Part shown: positions 8,533-18,144 of the stretch, one piece after another | Position numbering within the stretch: the stretch's first letter is position 1 | Layout: every line of letters begins with the position of its first letter | DNA from: MGML01 sp034416335 | Lineage (GTDB): Bacteria > Chloroflexota > Dehalococcoidia > Dehalococcoidales > UBA2162 | Assembly: GCA_034416335.1 (NCBI GenBank) | Contig: DAOULV010000018.1 | Coordinates: 62,001 to 126,000, forward strand | Direction: 5' to 3' | Length of the DNA: 64,000 nt | Translations under genes and position numbers: made by a program | The notes under the pieces: generated by a model | The model's database searches: none | What the model saw: the letters and a program-made list of their open reading frames with translations, nothing else | Told to the model about the DNA's origin: nothing

Positions 8533-9417
8533 TTATACCTGTAATCCCGGTACTTTATTTCCCCTGAAGGCGATATAAATTCCTCCGAGAATCAGGATAC
8601 CGCCGCCGATTTCGATAAGAGCCGGTGCTTCATCCAGTATGAGGAATGCGAGCCCGGTGGCAAGTATGGGTTCACCCAGTACGGCGATGGTAACCATCGT
8701 TGCCGGCATGAAACGAAGCGACCAGTTAAGGGAGGAATGCCCCAGCAGTTGCGGTACCAGTGCCAGAAGGACGAACATGAGATAAGTGTTCCCGGAATAG
8801 CCGGTGAGTTCATATCCCGATACAAGCGCCGTAATTAACAGCAGAACTGCCGCCGAGCTGTATGTAACGAACGAATAACTCAGGATACCAACAGACCTGC
8901 GGACCCTGCGGCCTATCAGAAAATATCCGGCTACCGCCACCGCTCCAAGCAGCGACAGGACGGCGCCGAGTAACGGACTTGTCCCGATACTCCAGTTGCC
9001 GTAACCGATAAGTACGGAGCCGGCAATCGATATTGTTATACCAAGAATTATCTTCCGTGTGATTTCCTCTTTAAACAGGATATATGAAGCGATAGACACG
9101 AATATCGGGGTTGCGGTGACCAGTATTACGGATGTAGCAACCGAGGTAAGGCTGAGAGAGGTTATCCAGAGTCCGAAATGAAGGGCCAGAAAGGCTCCTG
9201 CGACCAGCATCATAACCAGGTCCTTTCCGGATATATGCCGCAGTTCGTTTCCGGAGAGTTTTATTGCAAAGGGAGCAAGTATCAGGGCGGCCAGGCACAT
9301 CCGGTAGGCTGCGATAACCAGTGAAGGAGCATCGGCCAGGCGGATGAAAACCGCGGCGAAAGATACGGATATCACACCGATTGCCAGGACCGAATACTGC
9401 CGTTTCATAATTGTCAA
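8533..9417 (-). CDS. DMT-superfamily EamA transporter
   Basis: A 294-aa integral membrane protein with about ten hydrophobic helices in two halves, each an EamA domain (first half about residues 8-140, second about 150-285). The segment ...TATPIFVSIASYILFKEE near 101-118 and its counterpart ...LGEPILATGLAFLILDE in the second half are the hallmark end-of-domain motifs. It is likely an exporter of metabolites or amino acids; the substrate cannot be predicted. Monocistronic. Confidence 0.85.
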   Translation of the reverse strand: MTIMKRQYSVLAIGVISVSFAAVFIRLADAPSLVIAAYRMCLAALILAPFAIKLSGNELRHISGKDLVMMLVAGAFLALHFGLWITSLSLTSVATSVILVTATPIFVSIASYILFKEEITRKIILGITISIAGSVLIGYGNWSIGTSPLLGAVLSLLGAVAVAGYFLIGRRVRRSVGILSYSFVTYSSAAVLLLITALVSGYELTGYSGNTYLMFVLLALVPQLLGHSSLNWSLRFMPATMVTIAVLGEPILATGLAFLILDEAPALIEIGGGILILGGIYIAFRGNKVPGLQV

Positions 9418-9851
9418 TACTATACACTTTCACATGGATGAATGCGAGGGGTGTTTGAGAGCAAACACATTATCAACCCATACCCCTCCCATCTCCCTCA
9501 CCTGCATAGGTAGTAACAGACGGGATCATATTGTTTGCTTTTTAAATCTCACCTCTTCCTTCGTTTGATTTGACGAACTACGGTGGACTTTCAGCCTGTT
9601 ACGAATAATCCCCTCTCCTTAAAAAGGAAAGGGGATTTTCGAAAATAACGCTATCTGCGGTCAGGCTATTTTTTCTTATTGGTGGAGACATTTGGCAGAG
9701 TGGTTTAAGAGCAGAGGAAGGAAATTTGGATTTAACGGCTATCAATGGCAGACTCTTTTATCATTCCAGCGAAGGCTGGAATCCAGAGATTCTTGGTGTG
9801 ATATACTTGTCTTGATTATCGGCGATATGTTTAAAGGGGTTGGCCTGATTA
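9418..9851. other. Gene-free interval with two small dyads
   Basis: No gene was found. Two inverted repeats occur: ATCCCCTCTCCTT-AAAA-AGGAAAGGGGAT near 9605-9633, which could act as a terminator-like hairpin, and ATTCCAGC-GAA-GGCTGGAAT near 9764-9782, a widespread intergenic repeat type. A tRNA-like stretch near 9682 was examined and rejected. Confidence 0.5.
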
Positions 9852-10559
9852 GTGGATACGTCCCAATTAGCAGACGAAATAAAGACCATTCTTAAATCGG
9901 AAGGTGCCGGCATAGTCGACTTTGCGGATTTACAGGACCTGCCTGCCGATGTCCGAGACGGATTTCCTTATGGCGTCTCGATCGTTGTTGCTTTGAATCC
10001 GCGTATTATTAAAGAAATAATAGACGGCCCGAACAATGAGTATTATCAGGAATATAAACGCGCCAACGAACTCCTGGATGCACTCGGCACGGAGGCTGCA
10101 GGTTTCCTTGAGGGACTGGGATATCGGGCGAAGAGTTTTTCCGCTACCAACACAGGAATCGATCCGGATACACTTTCCACGATACTTCCTCACAAGACCG
10201 TAGCAACCCGGGCAGGTCTGGGCTGGATAGGAAAATGCGCCCTGCTTATTACACCTGAATATGGTTCGGCTGGCCGGCTAACCAGCGTACTTACCGATGC
10301 TGTCTTACCTCTGGCTAATCCTAAAGACAACTCCGATTGCGGCGATTGTCATGCCTGCGTCGATATATGTCCCGGCAAGGCTGTTACCGGCAGGGAGTGG
10401 GAAGCGGGTATTTCACGTGATTTATTATACGATCCGTTTAAGTGCCGTGACGTTGCTCAGGGATGGGAACGTAAACGTGAAGGGGTACGGGATAACATAT
10501 GCGGAATGTGTATTGCCGCGTGCCCCTGGACTCAGAAATATTTGGATAAAGCGGGATAG
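9852..10559 (+). CDS. Double-cluster 4Fe-4S protein (epoxyqueuosine reductase-like)
   Basis: The 235-aa protein has an N-terminal DUF1730-like region (about 1-140) and two ferredoxin-type clusters: CGDCHACVDICPGKAV near residues 158-173 and CGMCIAACPW near 217-226. This layout matches the QueG-like family of iron-sulfur proteins, which in queuosine-making bacteria bind cobalamin. Here the protein is shorter than QueG (about 350-380 aa) and lacks the C-terminal HEAT-like repeats, so it is more likely a relative with another substrate. The start is a GTG at 9852. No partner gene is adjacent. Confidence 0.75.
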   Translation: MDTSQLADEIKTILKSEGAGIVDFADLQDLPADVRDGFPYGVSIVVALNPRIIKEIIDGPNNEYYQEYKRANELLDALGTEAAGFLEGLGYRAKSFSATNTGIDPDTLSTILPHKTVATRAGLGWIGKCALLITPEYGSAGRLTSVLTDAVLPLANPKDNSDCGDCHACVDICPGKAVTGREWEAGISRDLLYDPFKCRDVAQGWERKREGVRDNICGMCIAACPWTQKYLDKAG

Positions 10560-10576
10560 CCGTCTTATCTGTTGAT

Positions 10577-11191
10577 TTATGGTTTCTTGGCTATGATGCT
10601 GTTTCCCGCGTGTACGTGCCTTGGACCATCAGGGTGCTCGTGTTCGAATTTATAGGTTTTCGTATCTAAAATCTCCCAGCCTTCATAATAGCTGAAAAGT
10701 TCACCTTCTTTAAAAAGACTGACCATCAGACCTCTCTGGTCTTCGGGTTCCGGGGCTTCATCGGTAAACACCCCCGTTATATGATATCCGCCGCTGGTGG
10801 TATGTTCTTTCATCCGGGCGATGACCGGCTGCCATTCCTCACGTTTTATCAGGTGGAGGCATCCCTGGCAGACTATCAGGTCGAAGCTATGAGGGAACCG
10901 GTATTCACGCATATCGCATACGGATGAATCGATATCAACACCTATTTCAACGGCAACGGAGTTGAGCTTAGCGATACCGGATTGCGAAATATCGGTTGCG
11001 GAAGTAATAAAACCGAGGGAAGCAAGATACAGCGCATTCCGCCCTTCTCCGCATCCCAGGTCGAGCGCTTTCAGGCCGGGCTGCATTTTTTCGACTACAG
11101 CCACTACTTCCTGACTCGGTTTACCGCCTCCGAAAGTATCGAGTTTCCCTGGTCTCTTGTAGCTCTCTTCCCAGAACGGTTTCTTTGTCAT
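10577..11191 (-). CDS. Class I SAM-dependent methyltransferase (TehB-like)
   Basis: A 204-aa Rossmann-fold methyltransferase. The SAM-binding motif I is KALDLGCGEGRNALYLA near residues 40-56, with acidic motif II near ATDIS and CDMREY. TIFGGG/KPSQEV at the N-terminus and the overall size recall TehB/small-molecule methyltransferases; the substrate is unknown. It lies 10 nt downstream of dnaE on the same strand and is probably read through from it. Confidence 0.8.
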   Translation of the reverse strand: MTKKPFWEESYKRPGKLDTFGGGKPSQEVVAVVEKMQPGLKALDLGCGEGRNALYLASLGFITSATDISQSGIAKLNSVAVEIGVDIDSSVCDMREYRFPHSFDLIVCQGCLHLIKREEWQPVIARMKEHTTSGGYHITGVFTDEAPEPEDQRGLMVSLFKEGELFSYYEGWEILDTKTYKFEHEHPDGPRHVHAGNSIIAKKP

Positions 11192-11201
11192 AACCGGACT
11201 A

Positions 11202-14200
11202 TCAACCTTCCGTCTCTACCCTGACTCCTTCCTCGCCCATCAGTTCGGTAAGCTGGCGGTACATTTCATCGCAGTAGCCGGTAGTATGCGGCAGTTTGAC
11301 CACATCTATCTTGGTGCCGTTCTCCAGCCGAAGAATTACTTCGTCCTCGCCGGAATAGTCTCCGATTATGTCCCTGATACGGCTGAGTTTGCTGGTGTCG
11401 CTTTCCGCGTCGTCGGTCGGTCTTATATCTATAACAACCCTGCAGGCGGCGCTGACAGCTTCTTCTTCCGGAACCTCTTCTGCGTCGGGAATGCCGTTTG
11501 TACTATTGGTAGAAGCGGTTTTATCTTTAGTGACAGCGGTCATCTGGAAGTAATCGGCGTCATTGACACTGAGCTGTACTTCTTCATCCCTTACTCTAAC
11601 TCTGACATTGAGTTTCAGCAGGTTGCCTTCCTGCCACAAATCATGCGTAGCTTCATATTCACGCGGCCATACCGCGACTTCAACACCTCCGGTTACGTCC
11701 TCTAACACAGCTTTGACGAACTGCCGTGAGTCTTTTCGGGTCATCAGATGGGTTACACTCGCAATTTCACCGATTACCGTAATATTTTCACCGTCCATCT
11801 CGGTGTCTATTTCGGCGCAATAGGTGGCATCCGGATTAAATTGTTTCGGGTCCACCAGCTTTCGGGAAAAGGGGACTCCCATCAGTTCTTTTTCCCAGGC
11901 AGCCATCTCCCTGTCGCTTACGCCGGCATATTCCATTTCAAGACTCGGCATCGGCAGGGAAGTGGTATCGCCCCAGAGGTCGAACATTGTGGTCTGTCCT
12001 GTTTCCCTGAGACGCTGCTCTCTCTGGGCAAGCGAAATGATATCGTTGATGTTATGAAGAAGGGTTCCTCTCTCGCCGAACGAATCGAATGCTCCGGCTT
12101 TAATCAGGCTTTCCATCGCTCTCCGGTTGATTCCGTGAAGGTCGCAGCGGCGGCAGAAGTCCTCGATAGATTTGAAAGGACCGTTTTCTTCTCTTTCGGT
12201 AACTATCGACTCGATGGCTCCAAGCCCCACATTCTTGATGCTGGTAAGTCCGAAACGTATTACCGGCTTCCCTTCTTCACCGGTTTCTATGGAGAACCTG
12301 TCTTTACTGTGCTGGACGTCGGGCTGCTTGAGGTCTATGTTCAGACGTCTGCATTCAGCCACGGCGTTGATTACTTTTTCAGTTTGCCCGGCGTTTGCCG
12401 TCAGGAAGGCACAGATATATTCCACCGGATAGTTCGCCTTGAGATAAGCGGTCTGGTAGGCGATAAGCGCGTAACTGAAGGCGTGGGCTTTGTTAAATGC
12501 GTAGCCGGAAAAAGGTTCGATAAGGGCGAATATATCCTCCGCTTCCTTTTCGGTGAAGCCTTTGTTAACGGCTCCATCGATAAAATTCTTCTTTTCCTGC
12601 CGCATTTTCTCGGCAATTTTCTTACCCATTGCCTTACGGAAAACATCGGCTTTACCGAGGGTGTAATCGGCAATAGCCCGGACGATAAACAGTACCTGTT
12701 CCTGGTAGACGATAACGCCGTATGTTTCCTTGAGAATGTCGGCAAGCGCCGGATGAGGATAACGGATTTCTTCTTTACCGTGTTTAGCCCTGATATAAGT
12801 AGGGATATGGTCCATCGGTCCGGGTCGGAAGAGGGCGACTATCACGGCTATGTCACTGAAAGTGTTTGGCTTTAGCTGCATCCCTGTCTTTCTCATCCCG
12901 GAGCCTTCAAGCTGGAAAATACCGGTGGTCTCACCGGAAGCAATAAGCTCGAATGTTTTCGGATCATCCTTGGGGATATTGGGCAGGTCGATGTCGATAT
13001 CCTGGCTTTCTTTTATGGTTTCTATTGCTTTACCCAGTATTGAAAGGTTAGCCAGTCCGAGGAAGTCCATTTTCAGCAGACCTATCTGGGCGATCTCATC
13101 CATGCTGTACTGTGTCATTACCGTCGCATCGTCATCGGCCCTGCTGGCTCTCTGAAGCGGGACGTAACCGGTAAGAGGCTCCCTGGCTATGACAACTCCG
13201 GCGGCGTGGGTACTGGCATGTCGTGCCGTACCTTCGAGCCGCTGGGCGGAATCGATTAGATAGCGTATTATTTTATCCTGGAGATAAACACTCTTCAGTT
13301 CGGAGTTTTCCTCCATCGCTTTACGCAACGTCATATGAGGGGCAAACGGGACAAGCTTGGCGACCCTGTCTACCTCGGCGTAGGGCATGCCGAGCGCCCT
13401 GCCGACGTCTCTCAGTGCGGCACGCGCTCCGAGGGTTCCGAAAGTAATAATCTGGGCAACGTGGTCCTGTCCGTACTTCCGGGTTACGTAAGCGATAACC
13501 TCTTCGCGGCGGTCGTCCTGGAAATCAAGGTCTATATCGGGCATTTCGATCCGCTCTTCGTTGAGAAACCTTTCGAATACCAGTTCTGTTTCTATCGGGT
13601 CTACCTCCGTGATGCCGAGGCAGTGGAGGACGATGCTCGATGCGGCGCTGCCCCTTACTCCGAAGAGGATATTGTTTTCCCGGACGAACGAAATGATGTC
13701 CCATACCACGAGTATGTAATTGGCGAACTGTGTCTGCTCTATTACCTTTAGTTCGTGTTCCAGCCGTTCTCTTATCTCAGGCGAGGGGTCTGGATAATAT
13801 TTCGTCAGGCTTTCTTCGCAGAGAGCAGCCAGGTACTGGTCGGGAGTTTTCCCTTCCGGGATAGTAATCTCCGGGAGGAGCAGGCGGTCGAATTCGAGGT
13901 TCAGGTTGCACATATCCGCGATGCGTCCGGTATTTTCCAGGGCCTGGGGAATATCGCGGTACATCTCAGCCATCTCCTCCGGACTCTTGAGGTAAAGGAA
14001 ATCACCCTCCATCTTCATTCGTTTCTCGTCGTTGATGGTGGTGTTGGTGCCGATGCACAGCAGCAGGTCATGGGCCGAAGCGTCCTCCTGATTGACATAA
14101 TGAACATCGTTGGTGGCTACAAGGGGGATATCGAGTTCTTTACCGATGGCAATCAGTTCCTGATTGATGCGCTCCAGTTCGGTGACCGGCTGTCTCTGTA

Positions 14201-14708
14201 TTTCCAGGTAGAAATCTTCGAGGTTGTCCCTGTACCACCGGGCGGACTGCCGGGCTTCGTCCATGCGGTTCTGTTCTATCAGGGAAGGGAGTTCACCGCC
14301 CCGGCATGCCGAGAGTCCGATAAGACCCTCGCTGTACTGAGAAAGCAGCTCTTTATCGATTCGCGGCTTATAATAAAAACCTTCGAGATTGGCTTTGGTG
14401 ATAAGCTGAATCAGGTTGCGGTATCCGGTTAGATTCTTGGCCAGCAGGACGAGGTGGTAGCTCTGTTTGTCGGCGCTGGTCCGGCTGGTACGGCTTTCAA
14501 GGGCTACATAGGTTTCGCAGCCGATAATGGGTTTTATACCTGCTTCCACAGCCGCATTATAAAACTGGACGGCGCCGTACATAACTCCGTGGTCGGTAAT
14601 TGCCAGGCTGTCCATACCCATCTCTTTCGCCCGGCCAACAAGTTGATCAATCCGGCTCATCCCGTCAAGCAGACTGTACTCGGTATGAACGTGAAGATGG
14701 CTAAACAT
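11202..14708 (-). CDS. dnaE: DNA polymerase III alpha subunit
   Basis: A full-length (1168 aa) replicative polymerase subunit. The N-terminal PHP domain starts HLHVHTEYSLLDG (residues 4-16). The catalytic core has the PDIDLDFQDDRR motif near 392-403, with the two polymerase aspartates. Helix-hairpin-helix and OB-fold regions follow, and the C-terminus carries a diverged tau-binding-like segment. It copies DNA in the cytoplasm as part of the holoenzyme. It is the first gene of a two-gene unit with the downstream methyltransferase. Confidence 0.97.
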   Translation of the reverse strand: MFSHLHVHTEYSLLDGMSRIDQLVGRAKEMGMDSLAITDHGVMYGAVQFYNAAVEAGIKPIIGCETYVALESRTSRTSADKQSYHLVLLAKNLTGYRNLIQLITKANLEGFYYKPRIDKELLSQYSEGLIGLSACRGGELPSLIEQNRMDEARQSARWYRDNLEDFYLEIQRQPVTELERINQELIAIGKELDIPLVATNDVHYVNQEDASAHDLLLCIGTNTTINDEKRMKMEGDFLYLKSPEEMAEMYRDIPQALENTGRIADMCNLNLEFDRLLLPEITIPEGKTPDQYLAALCEESLTKYYPDPSPEIRERLEHELKVIEQTQFANYILVVWDIISFVRENNILFGVRGSAASSIVLHCLGITEVDPIETELVFERFLNEERIEMPDIDLDFQDDRREEVIAYVTRKYGQDHVAQIITFGTLGARAALRDVGRALGMPYAEVDRVAKLVPFAPHMTLRKAMEENSELKSVYLQDKIIRYLIDSAQRLEGTARHASTHAAGVVIAREPLTGYVPLQRASRADDDATVMTQYSMDEIAQIGLLKMDFLGLANLSILGKAIETIKESQDIDIDLPNIPKDDPKTFELIASGETTGIFQLEGSGMRKTGMQLKPNTFSDIAVIVALFRPGPMDHIPTYIRAKHGKEEIRYPHPALADILKETYGVIVYQEQVLFIVRAIADYTLGKADVFRKAMGKKIAEKMRQEKKNFIDGAVNKGFTEKEAEDIFALIEPFSGYAFNKAHAFSYALIAYQTAYLKANYPVEYICAFLTANAGQTEKVINAVAECRRLNIDLKQPDVQHSKDRFSIETGEEGKPVIRFGLTSIKNVGLGAIESIVTEREENGPFKSIEDFCRRCDLHGINRRAMESLIKAGAFDSFGERGTLLHNINDIISLAQREQRLRETGQTTMFDLWGDTTSLPMPSLEMEYAGVSDREMAAWEKELMGVPFSRKLVDPKQFNPDATYCAEIDTEMDGENITVIGEIASVTHLMTRKDSRQFVKAVLEDVTGGVEVAVWPREYEATHDLWQEGNLLKLNVRVRVRDEEVQLSVNDADYFQMTAVTKDKTASTNSTNGIPDAEEVPEEEAVSAACRVVIDIRPTDDAESDTSKLSRIRDIIGDYSGEDEVILRLENGTKIDVVKLPHTTGYCDEMYRQLTELMGEEGVRVETEG

Positions 14709-14865
14709 CGTTCTTCCCGGCGAGGATTTGCATGGAATAATTATAACACAGCGACCTGTAAATTTGTCATTTCAGCGTCTATTTCGTCATTCTCTTGTAG
14801 GAGTGAACATTGTTATTTTTCATGAAAAAAGTGCTATCGATTTTGGTTGTGATTTTCGGTTCATC

Positions 14866-14962
14866 CCCTTTATCCCCCTCAAACAGTTGGAGTATTCAGC
14901 AGAAATATTTCGATTGTTTGAGGGGGAAAGAGTTTGAGAGAGGGGCGAAGCCCCTCTCTCTT
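14866..14962. repeat. Dispersed repeat (family E), copy 2, inverted
   Basis: This is the reverse complement of the element at 8371-8458, with conserved ends (CCTTTATCCCCCTCAAA and AGTTTGAGAGAGGG) and a diverged centre. It also carries a short terminal dyad, GAGAGGGGC..GCCCCTCTC. Confidence 0.6.
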
Positions 14963-15306
14963 GTTTACTCCCCCTTTCTGGCCTGGAAAGTCCTCCAGCC
15001 ACCAACGATGGTTCTGACCGGAAAGGGGGCAGGGGGGTAAGGTGAGTATAAACAGCCAGATGCAAACAAAACCATAAAAAATGCAGGATTTTCTTGGCTG
15101 GAGAAGGGATTTAAGAATTAGGAGGGGGCATTACAAAGCCCCCTCCTAAGGACCTTCCCCCTATCATACTGGACGGATAACTCTACAATATGGTGGTTTT
15201 GTATGAGAGGGGGACCAAGGGGGTGAGTATATTTAAAATCACGCCGGATAATGTAGATAATACTGAAACCTAGTGCCAAGCAGCGCTTAATTATTCGGAA
15301 TAACAC

Positions 15307-15432
15307 GCTTTTTGTTTCCTCTCCCTTGACGGGAGAGGATTAAGGTGAGGGTGAGAACTGGATTTATATCACCCTCATCCCCGTATCAAGTACGGGGCAG
15401 GCTCTGCCCTTCCCCCATCAAGGGGGAAGGGA
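15307..15432. repeat. Dispersed hairpin repeat (family B), inverted copy
   Basis: It matches the reverse complement of 8024-8165, including CTCTCCCTTGACGGGAGAGG, CCCGTATCAAGTACGGGGCA and CCTTCCCCCATCAAGGGGGA. It sits between two minus-strand genes. Confidence 0.7.
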
Positions 15433-15477
15433 CTAGTTGTAGAACTGGCTTCAGACAATTTTTAATGCTACAGCGCA

Positions 15478-16029
15478 CTAGACCTTGAGATATTCTAATA
15501 TCTGGGCGGTCATTATTTCGGCACTCAGCAGCTGTTCAAACCTGACTAACCGGCACGGTAGTGTTTTCATCCATTCTTCGTGGAGCGCCCTGCTTCGCAT
15601 TTCCGTTCCGGCGGTGTCGTACTGTGCCGCCCATTCCATAAAGCCAGCGTGGTTTTCATGAAACCATCCTCCCGGCGCCAGGGCTGCTTCGCCGAACCGT
15701 TTCAGTTCCCTCTCCCTGAGCCTTGAGAGACGCAGGTCCTGAGGTATCCAGAGAAACACCACCATGGTAAACATCGGGATTGAGAAGTCACCCCATCCGC
15801 AGAGAGAACCGGACAGCACCCACGAAGGATATTTCTCAAGATCGGGCTTCAACAACTCAACCCGCTGTTCCGGCTCTCTTTTTTCCGTGTAAGGGATCTC
15901 GGTTTTCACCCAGTAATAGTCATCGGTGTCCAGGTGAGGAATGCCGAGACGTTCGGCAAGTGCTTTACCGAGGGTAGTTGTCCCCGAACCAGCAGACCCG
16001 AATATGTGTATCCTGTTATTCATGCCCAT
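15478..16029 (-). CDS. P-loop kinase (adenylate kinase-like fold)
   Basis: The 183-aa protein has a Walker A motif GSAGSGTTTL near residues 11-20, DTDDYYW near 35-41, and LRERELKRFGE further on, the pattern of small shikimate/adenylate kinase-like or topology-modulation (FlaR-like) P-loop proteins. The phosphate acceptor is unknown. Translation may start at either of two ATGs (16029 or 16023). Both overlap the end of the upstream CYTH gene, so the two are probably translationally coupled and may work together on a nucleotide or polyphosphate substrate. Confidence 0.7.
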   Translation of the reverse strand: MGMNNRIHIFGSAGSGTTTLGKALAERLGIPHLDTDDYYWVKTEIPYTEKREPEQRVELLKPDLEKYPSWVLSGSLCGWGDFSIPMFTMVVFLWIPQDLRLSRLRERELKRFGEAALAPGGWFHENHAGFMEWAAQYDTAGTEMRSRALHEEWMKTLPCRLVRFEQLLSAEIMTAQILEYLKV

Positions 16030-16648
16030 AAACAGCTTGGTACAGCAGGGTCGGTGGTTCTTCTCTCACGCGCAGGTCGTCGATGTCCAAATCCCTGCTC
16101 AGGTCGAACAACTCTTTTTCACGCTTTTTCGCTTCTTCTACGCTGGCTGCGGATTTTTCCAGCTCGACCATCAGCGGATACTTTAATGCCGGACATGACA
16201 TCAGCTTGATATCTACGTTTAACGGTTCGTAATAGCCGTAGGCATCTTCACCCTGAAACGACATAAACTCGTAGTGCCCCAAGCGGTTAAGCTCTTTAAT
16301 TACCTCATCAAGACTCCCTGAATTTTCTTTTCCACCGAGTCGTTTAAGTATGTCACTTCCGGTAATTCCATCCGAGATTATTTCTTCGATTTCCTGTCTG
16401 ATATTGGCGAAACTGCCGATATCGGGACCTTTCAGGCAAAGAAAATATACCGGTTTGTCACCGGTATACAATACACCGATTCTGAGGAGTTGCCCTGATT
16501 CAAAAAGCGCCCGGCCGTAGATTCTGCTGTCCCAGGTTTTTTTGTCTTTAAGGCGATCGTTCAGGAAGGGAATTTTGTTGCAGGCTTCCTCGTAATTATC
16601 GAATTTATATCTGATTTCTACTTCATAGGGTGGTTGAGGATTCGGCAT
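16016..16648 (-). CDS. CYTH domain phosphatase/cyclase
   Basis: A 210-aa CYTH protein. The name-giving ExExK signature appears as EVEIRYKF near residues 9-16 (E9, E11 and a basic residue at 13). Alternating charged strands follow, with DKPVYFLCLKGP mid-protein and a C-terminal MVELEKS segment, the paired metal-binding strands of the CYTH tunnel. The family includes class IV adenylate cyclases and thiamine- or tripolyphosphatases that act on triphosphates with divalent metal. It overlaps the downstream kinase by 14 bp. The substrate is unassigned. Confidence 0.75.
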   Translation of the reverse strand: MPNPQPPYEVEIRYKFDNYEEACNKIPFLNDRLKDKKTWDSRIYGRALFESGQLLRIGVLYTGDKPVYFLCLKGPDIGSFANIRQEIEEIISDGITGSDILKRLGGKENSGSLDEVIKELNRLGHYEFMSFQGEDAYGYYEPLNVDIKLMSCPALKYPLMVELEKSAASVEEAKKREKELFDLSRDLDIDDLRVREEPPTLLYQAVYGHE

Positions 16649-16744
16649 ATGTTGTCCTTTTCCGTTCGTTTATTATACACCAATCTCAACTGTAAAAACG
16701 GTACTATTCGGTTTTAGTGGGTAAAGATCTATAGAGATTGCTTT

Positions 16745-16850
16745 TCCTTCCGCTCTTCCTTCGACAGGCTCAGGATGAGCGGAAGGATCTCGTAAGGCTC
16801 AGGATGAGCGGAATGGTCTCGTAATGACCCGCCTCAGGCGGGAACTAATC
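16745..16850. repeat. Dispersed TTCGACAGGCTCAGGATGA repeats
   Basis: Two overlapping copies of the TCGACAGGCTCAGGATGAGC motif lie between the CYTH gene and the DUF1461 gene, related to those at 2991, 3207, 8277, 33637 and 52680. Confidence 0.55.
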
Positions 16851-16913
16851 AAATGCAAACGGAACCGTAAAAACTGTTAATTCCGGTATGGCCGTTGTAC
16901 AATCTTGAATAGA

Positions 16914-17600
16914 ATGAAACTGAAAATAATGCGGATTATCGCCAGAGTAGTCTTTATTGCCTGTATTCCCTTTATTCTGTTCACCGCCAGTATAGCCGTT
17001 GCAGTAAACTGCGTTTCGCTGTATGAATATGGGTTCGATAAGTATAACGTCACTGATACCAGCGGTCTTGCCAGGACGGAACTGGTGAAATCGGCTGAAA
17101 CCCTTATTTCGTACTTCAATTCCGGCGACGAATACGTCGACCTCACGGTAGAAAAAAACGGCGTCGAATTCGAGTTGTTTACCCGTGAGGAGTCCATTCA
17201 TATGAAGGATGTGAAAGGGTTAATAAGGCTGGACTACGGTATACTGCCGGGGACTATTGTTTACGTTCTCGGTTATGCCGGGGTATGTATTTACAGGCGG
17301 AAGTACGGACGGCATATCGCCTGGAACATAGTTATCGGCAGCGGCGTTACACTTGTCCTGATGCTGGCGTTATGGCTTGGCTCATTATGGGATTTCGATG
17401 CGATATTTCTCCGGTTTCACCTGATAGCTTTCTCCAACGATTTCTGGTCGGCTAAAGGGTACATGCTTAAACTTTTCCCCGGAGATTTCTGGTATGATGC
17501 GACGCTGTTCTGCGCGCTGGGGATGGCGGCTGCGGCAGCCCTGGCAGGGATATCAGCCGGTATTTACTTATATTATAAAAAAGGTACCAGTCGTTTGTGA
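16914..17600 (+). CDS. DUF1461 (TIGR01906) integral membrane protein
   Basis: About 228 aa. A first transmembrane helix (about residues 8-28) is followed by an outside domain of about 90 residues containing FTREESIHMKDVKGL, the family's typical EExxHMxDVK block. Then come three more helices (about 105-125, 140-160 and 195-220). This matches DUF1461/TIGR01906, whose function is unknown. I place the start at the ATG at 16914, not the TTG 9 nt upstream. A TACAAT box at 16898-16903 would start transcription only a few bases before this ATG, suggesting a leaderless or near-leaderless message. Confidence 0.75.
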   Translation: MKLKIMRIIARVVFIACIPFILFTASIAVAVNCVSLYEYGFDKYNVTDTSGLARTELVKSAETLISYFNSGDEYVDLTVEKNGVEFELFTREESIHMKDVKGLIRLDYGILPGTIVYVLGYAGVCIYRRKYGRHIAWNIVIGSGVTLVLMLALWLGSLWDFDAIFLRFHLIAFSNDFWSAKGYMLKLFPGDFWYDATLFCALGMAAAAALAGISAGIYLYYKKGTSRL

Positions 17601-18144
17601 CTCTGGTATTCGGTACTCCCCATAACATACAATGGGGAAGGGCAGAGCCTGCTCCGTACTTGATACGGGGATGAGGGTGATATAAATCTAATTTTCACCC
17701 TCACCTTAATCCTCTCCCGTCAAGGGAGAGGAAACAAATAGTGTGTTATCCTGAAAAATTATGCATTACCTGGTACCGGGTTTTCACCCTCACCTTAATC
17801 CTCTCCCGTTAAGGGAGAGGAAATAAAAAGTGTATTATTCCGAAAAATTATGCATTACCTGGTACCGGATTTTCACCCTCACCTTAGTCCTCTCCCGTCA
17901 AGGGAGAGGAGACAAAAAGTGTGTTATCGTCCGCCCTTCGGCAGACTCCTTGCAATGACGAAGGAGGGACGGATTGTCAGGGCCTTCGCCCCTCTCAAAC
18001 TCTGTAGATGTCAAGGACTTGCGTTGACAACAAGAGAAACCAGGTGAAAACAGAACCATAAAAAATAATACTTGCATTTTTACAGGTAAATGTCATAATA
18101 AATTAATCTTCCGGTAATATTACCGGCATACAGGAGATAGATAT
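17601..18144. other. Gene-free interval with family B repeats
   Basis: No gene is present. From 17632 to 17926 it holds one full and two partial head-to-tail copies of the family B hairpin repeat; 17930-18010 carries remnants of other repeats. The last 100 nt before 18145 are AT-rich and contain the ribosome site AGGAGAT for the GIN-domain gene. Confidence 0.7.
17632..17926. repeat. Family B repeat, one full and two partial tandem copies
   Basis: The block TTTTCACCCTCACCTTA(A/G)TC + CTCTCCCGT(C/T)AAGGGAGAGG occurs three times, each preceded by a TTATGCATTACCTGGTACCG-type linker for the second and third copies. The first copy also carries the CCGTACTTGATACGGGGATG part. The same linker follows the copy at 8024-8165. 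Confidence 0.75.

Larger units (their letters stand above)
14709..15477. other. Gene-free interval with dispersed repeats
   Basis: No gene is recognisable. The interval contains a family E repeat (14866-14962), further CCCCCT-rich inverted stretches (15110-15220) and an inverted family B repeat (15307-15432). Short open frames here translate into repeat-derived sequence. Confidence 0.65.

Noticed and set aside
9682..9760. tRNA-like stretch (GGAGACATTTGGCAGAGTGGTTTAAG) resembling the 5' part of a tRNA-Ser/Leu
   Set aside because: Only the D-arm-like part fits; no anticodon stem, T-arm or matching acceptor strand can be folded downstream. At most a degraded tRNA remnant.
11748..12875. Long open frame (375 codons) opposite dnaE
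   Set aside because: It lies wholly antisense to the highly conserved polymerase gene and its translation shows no domain; a shadow frame.
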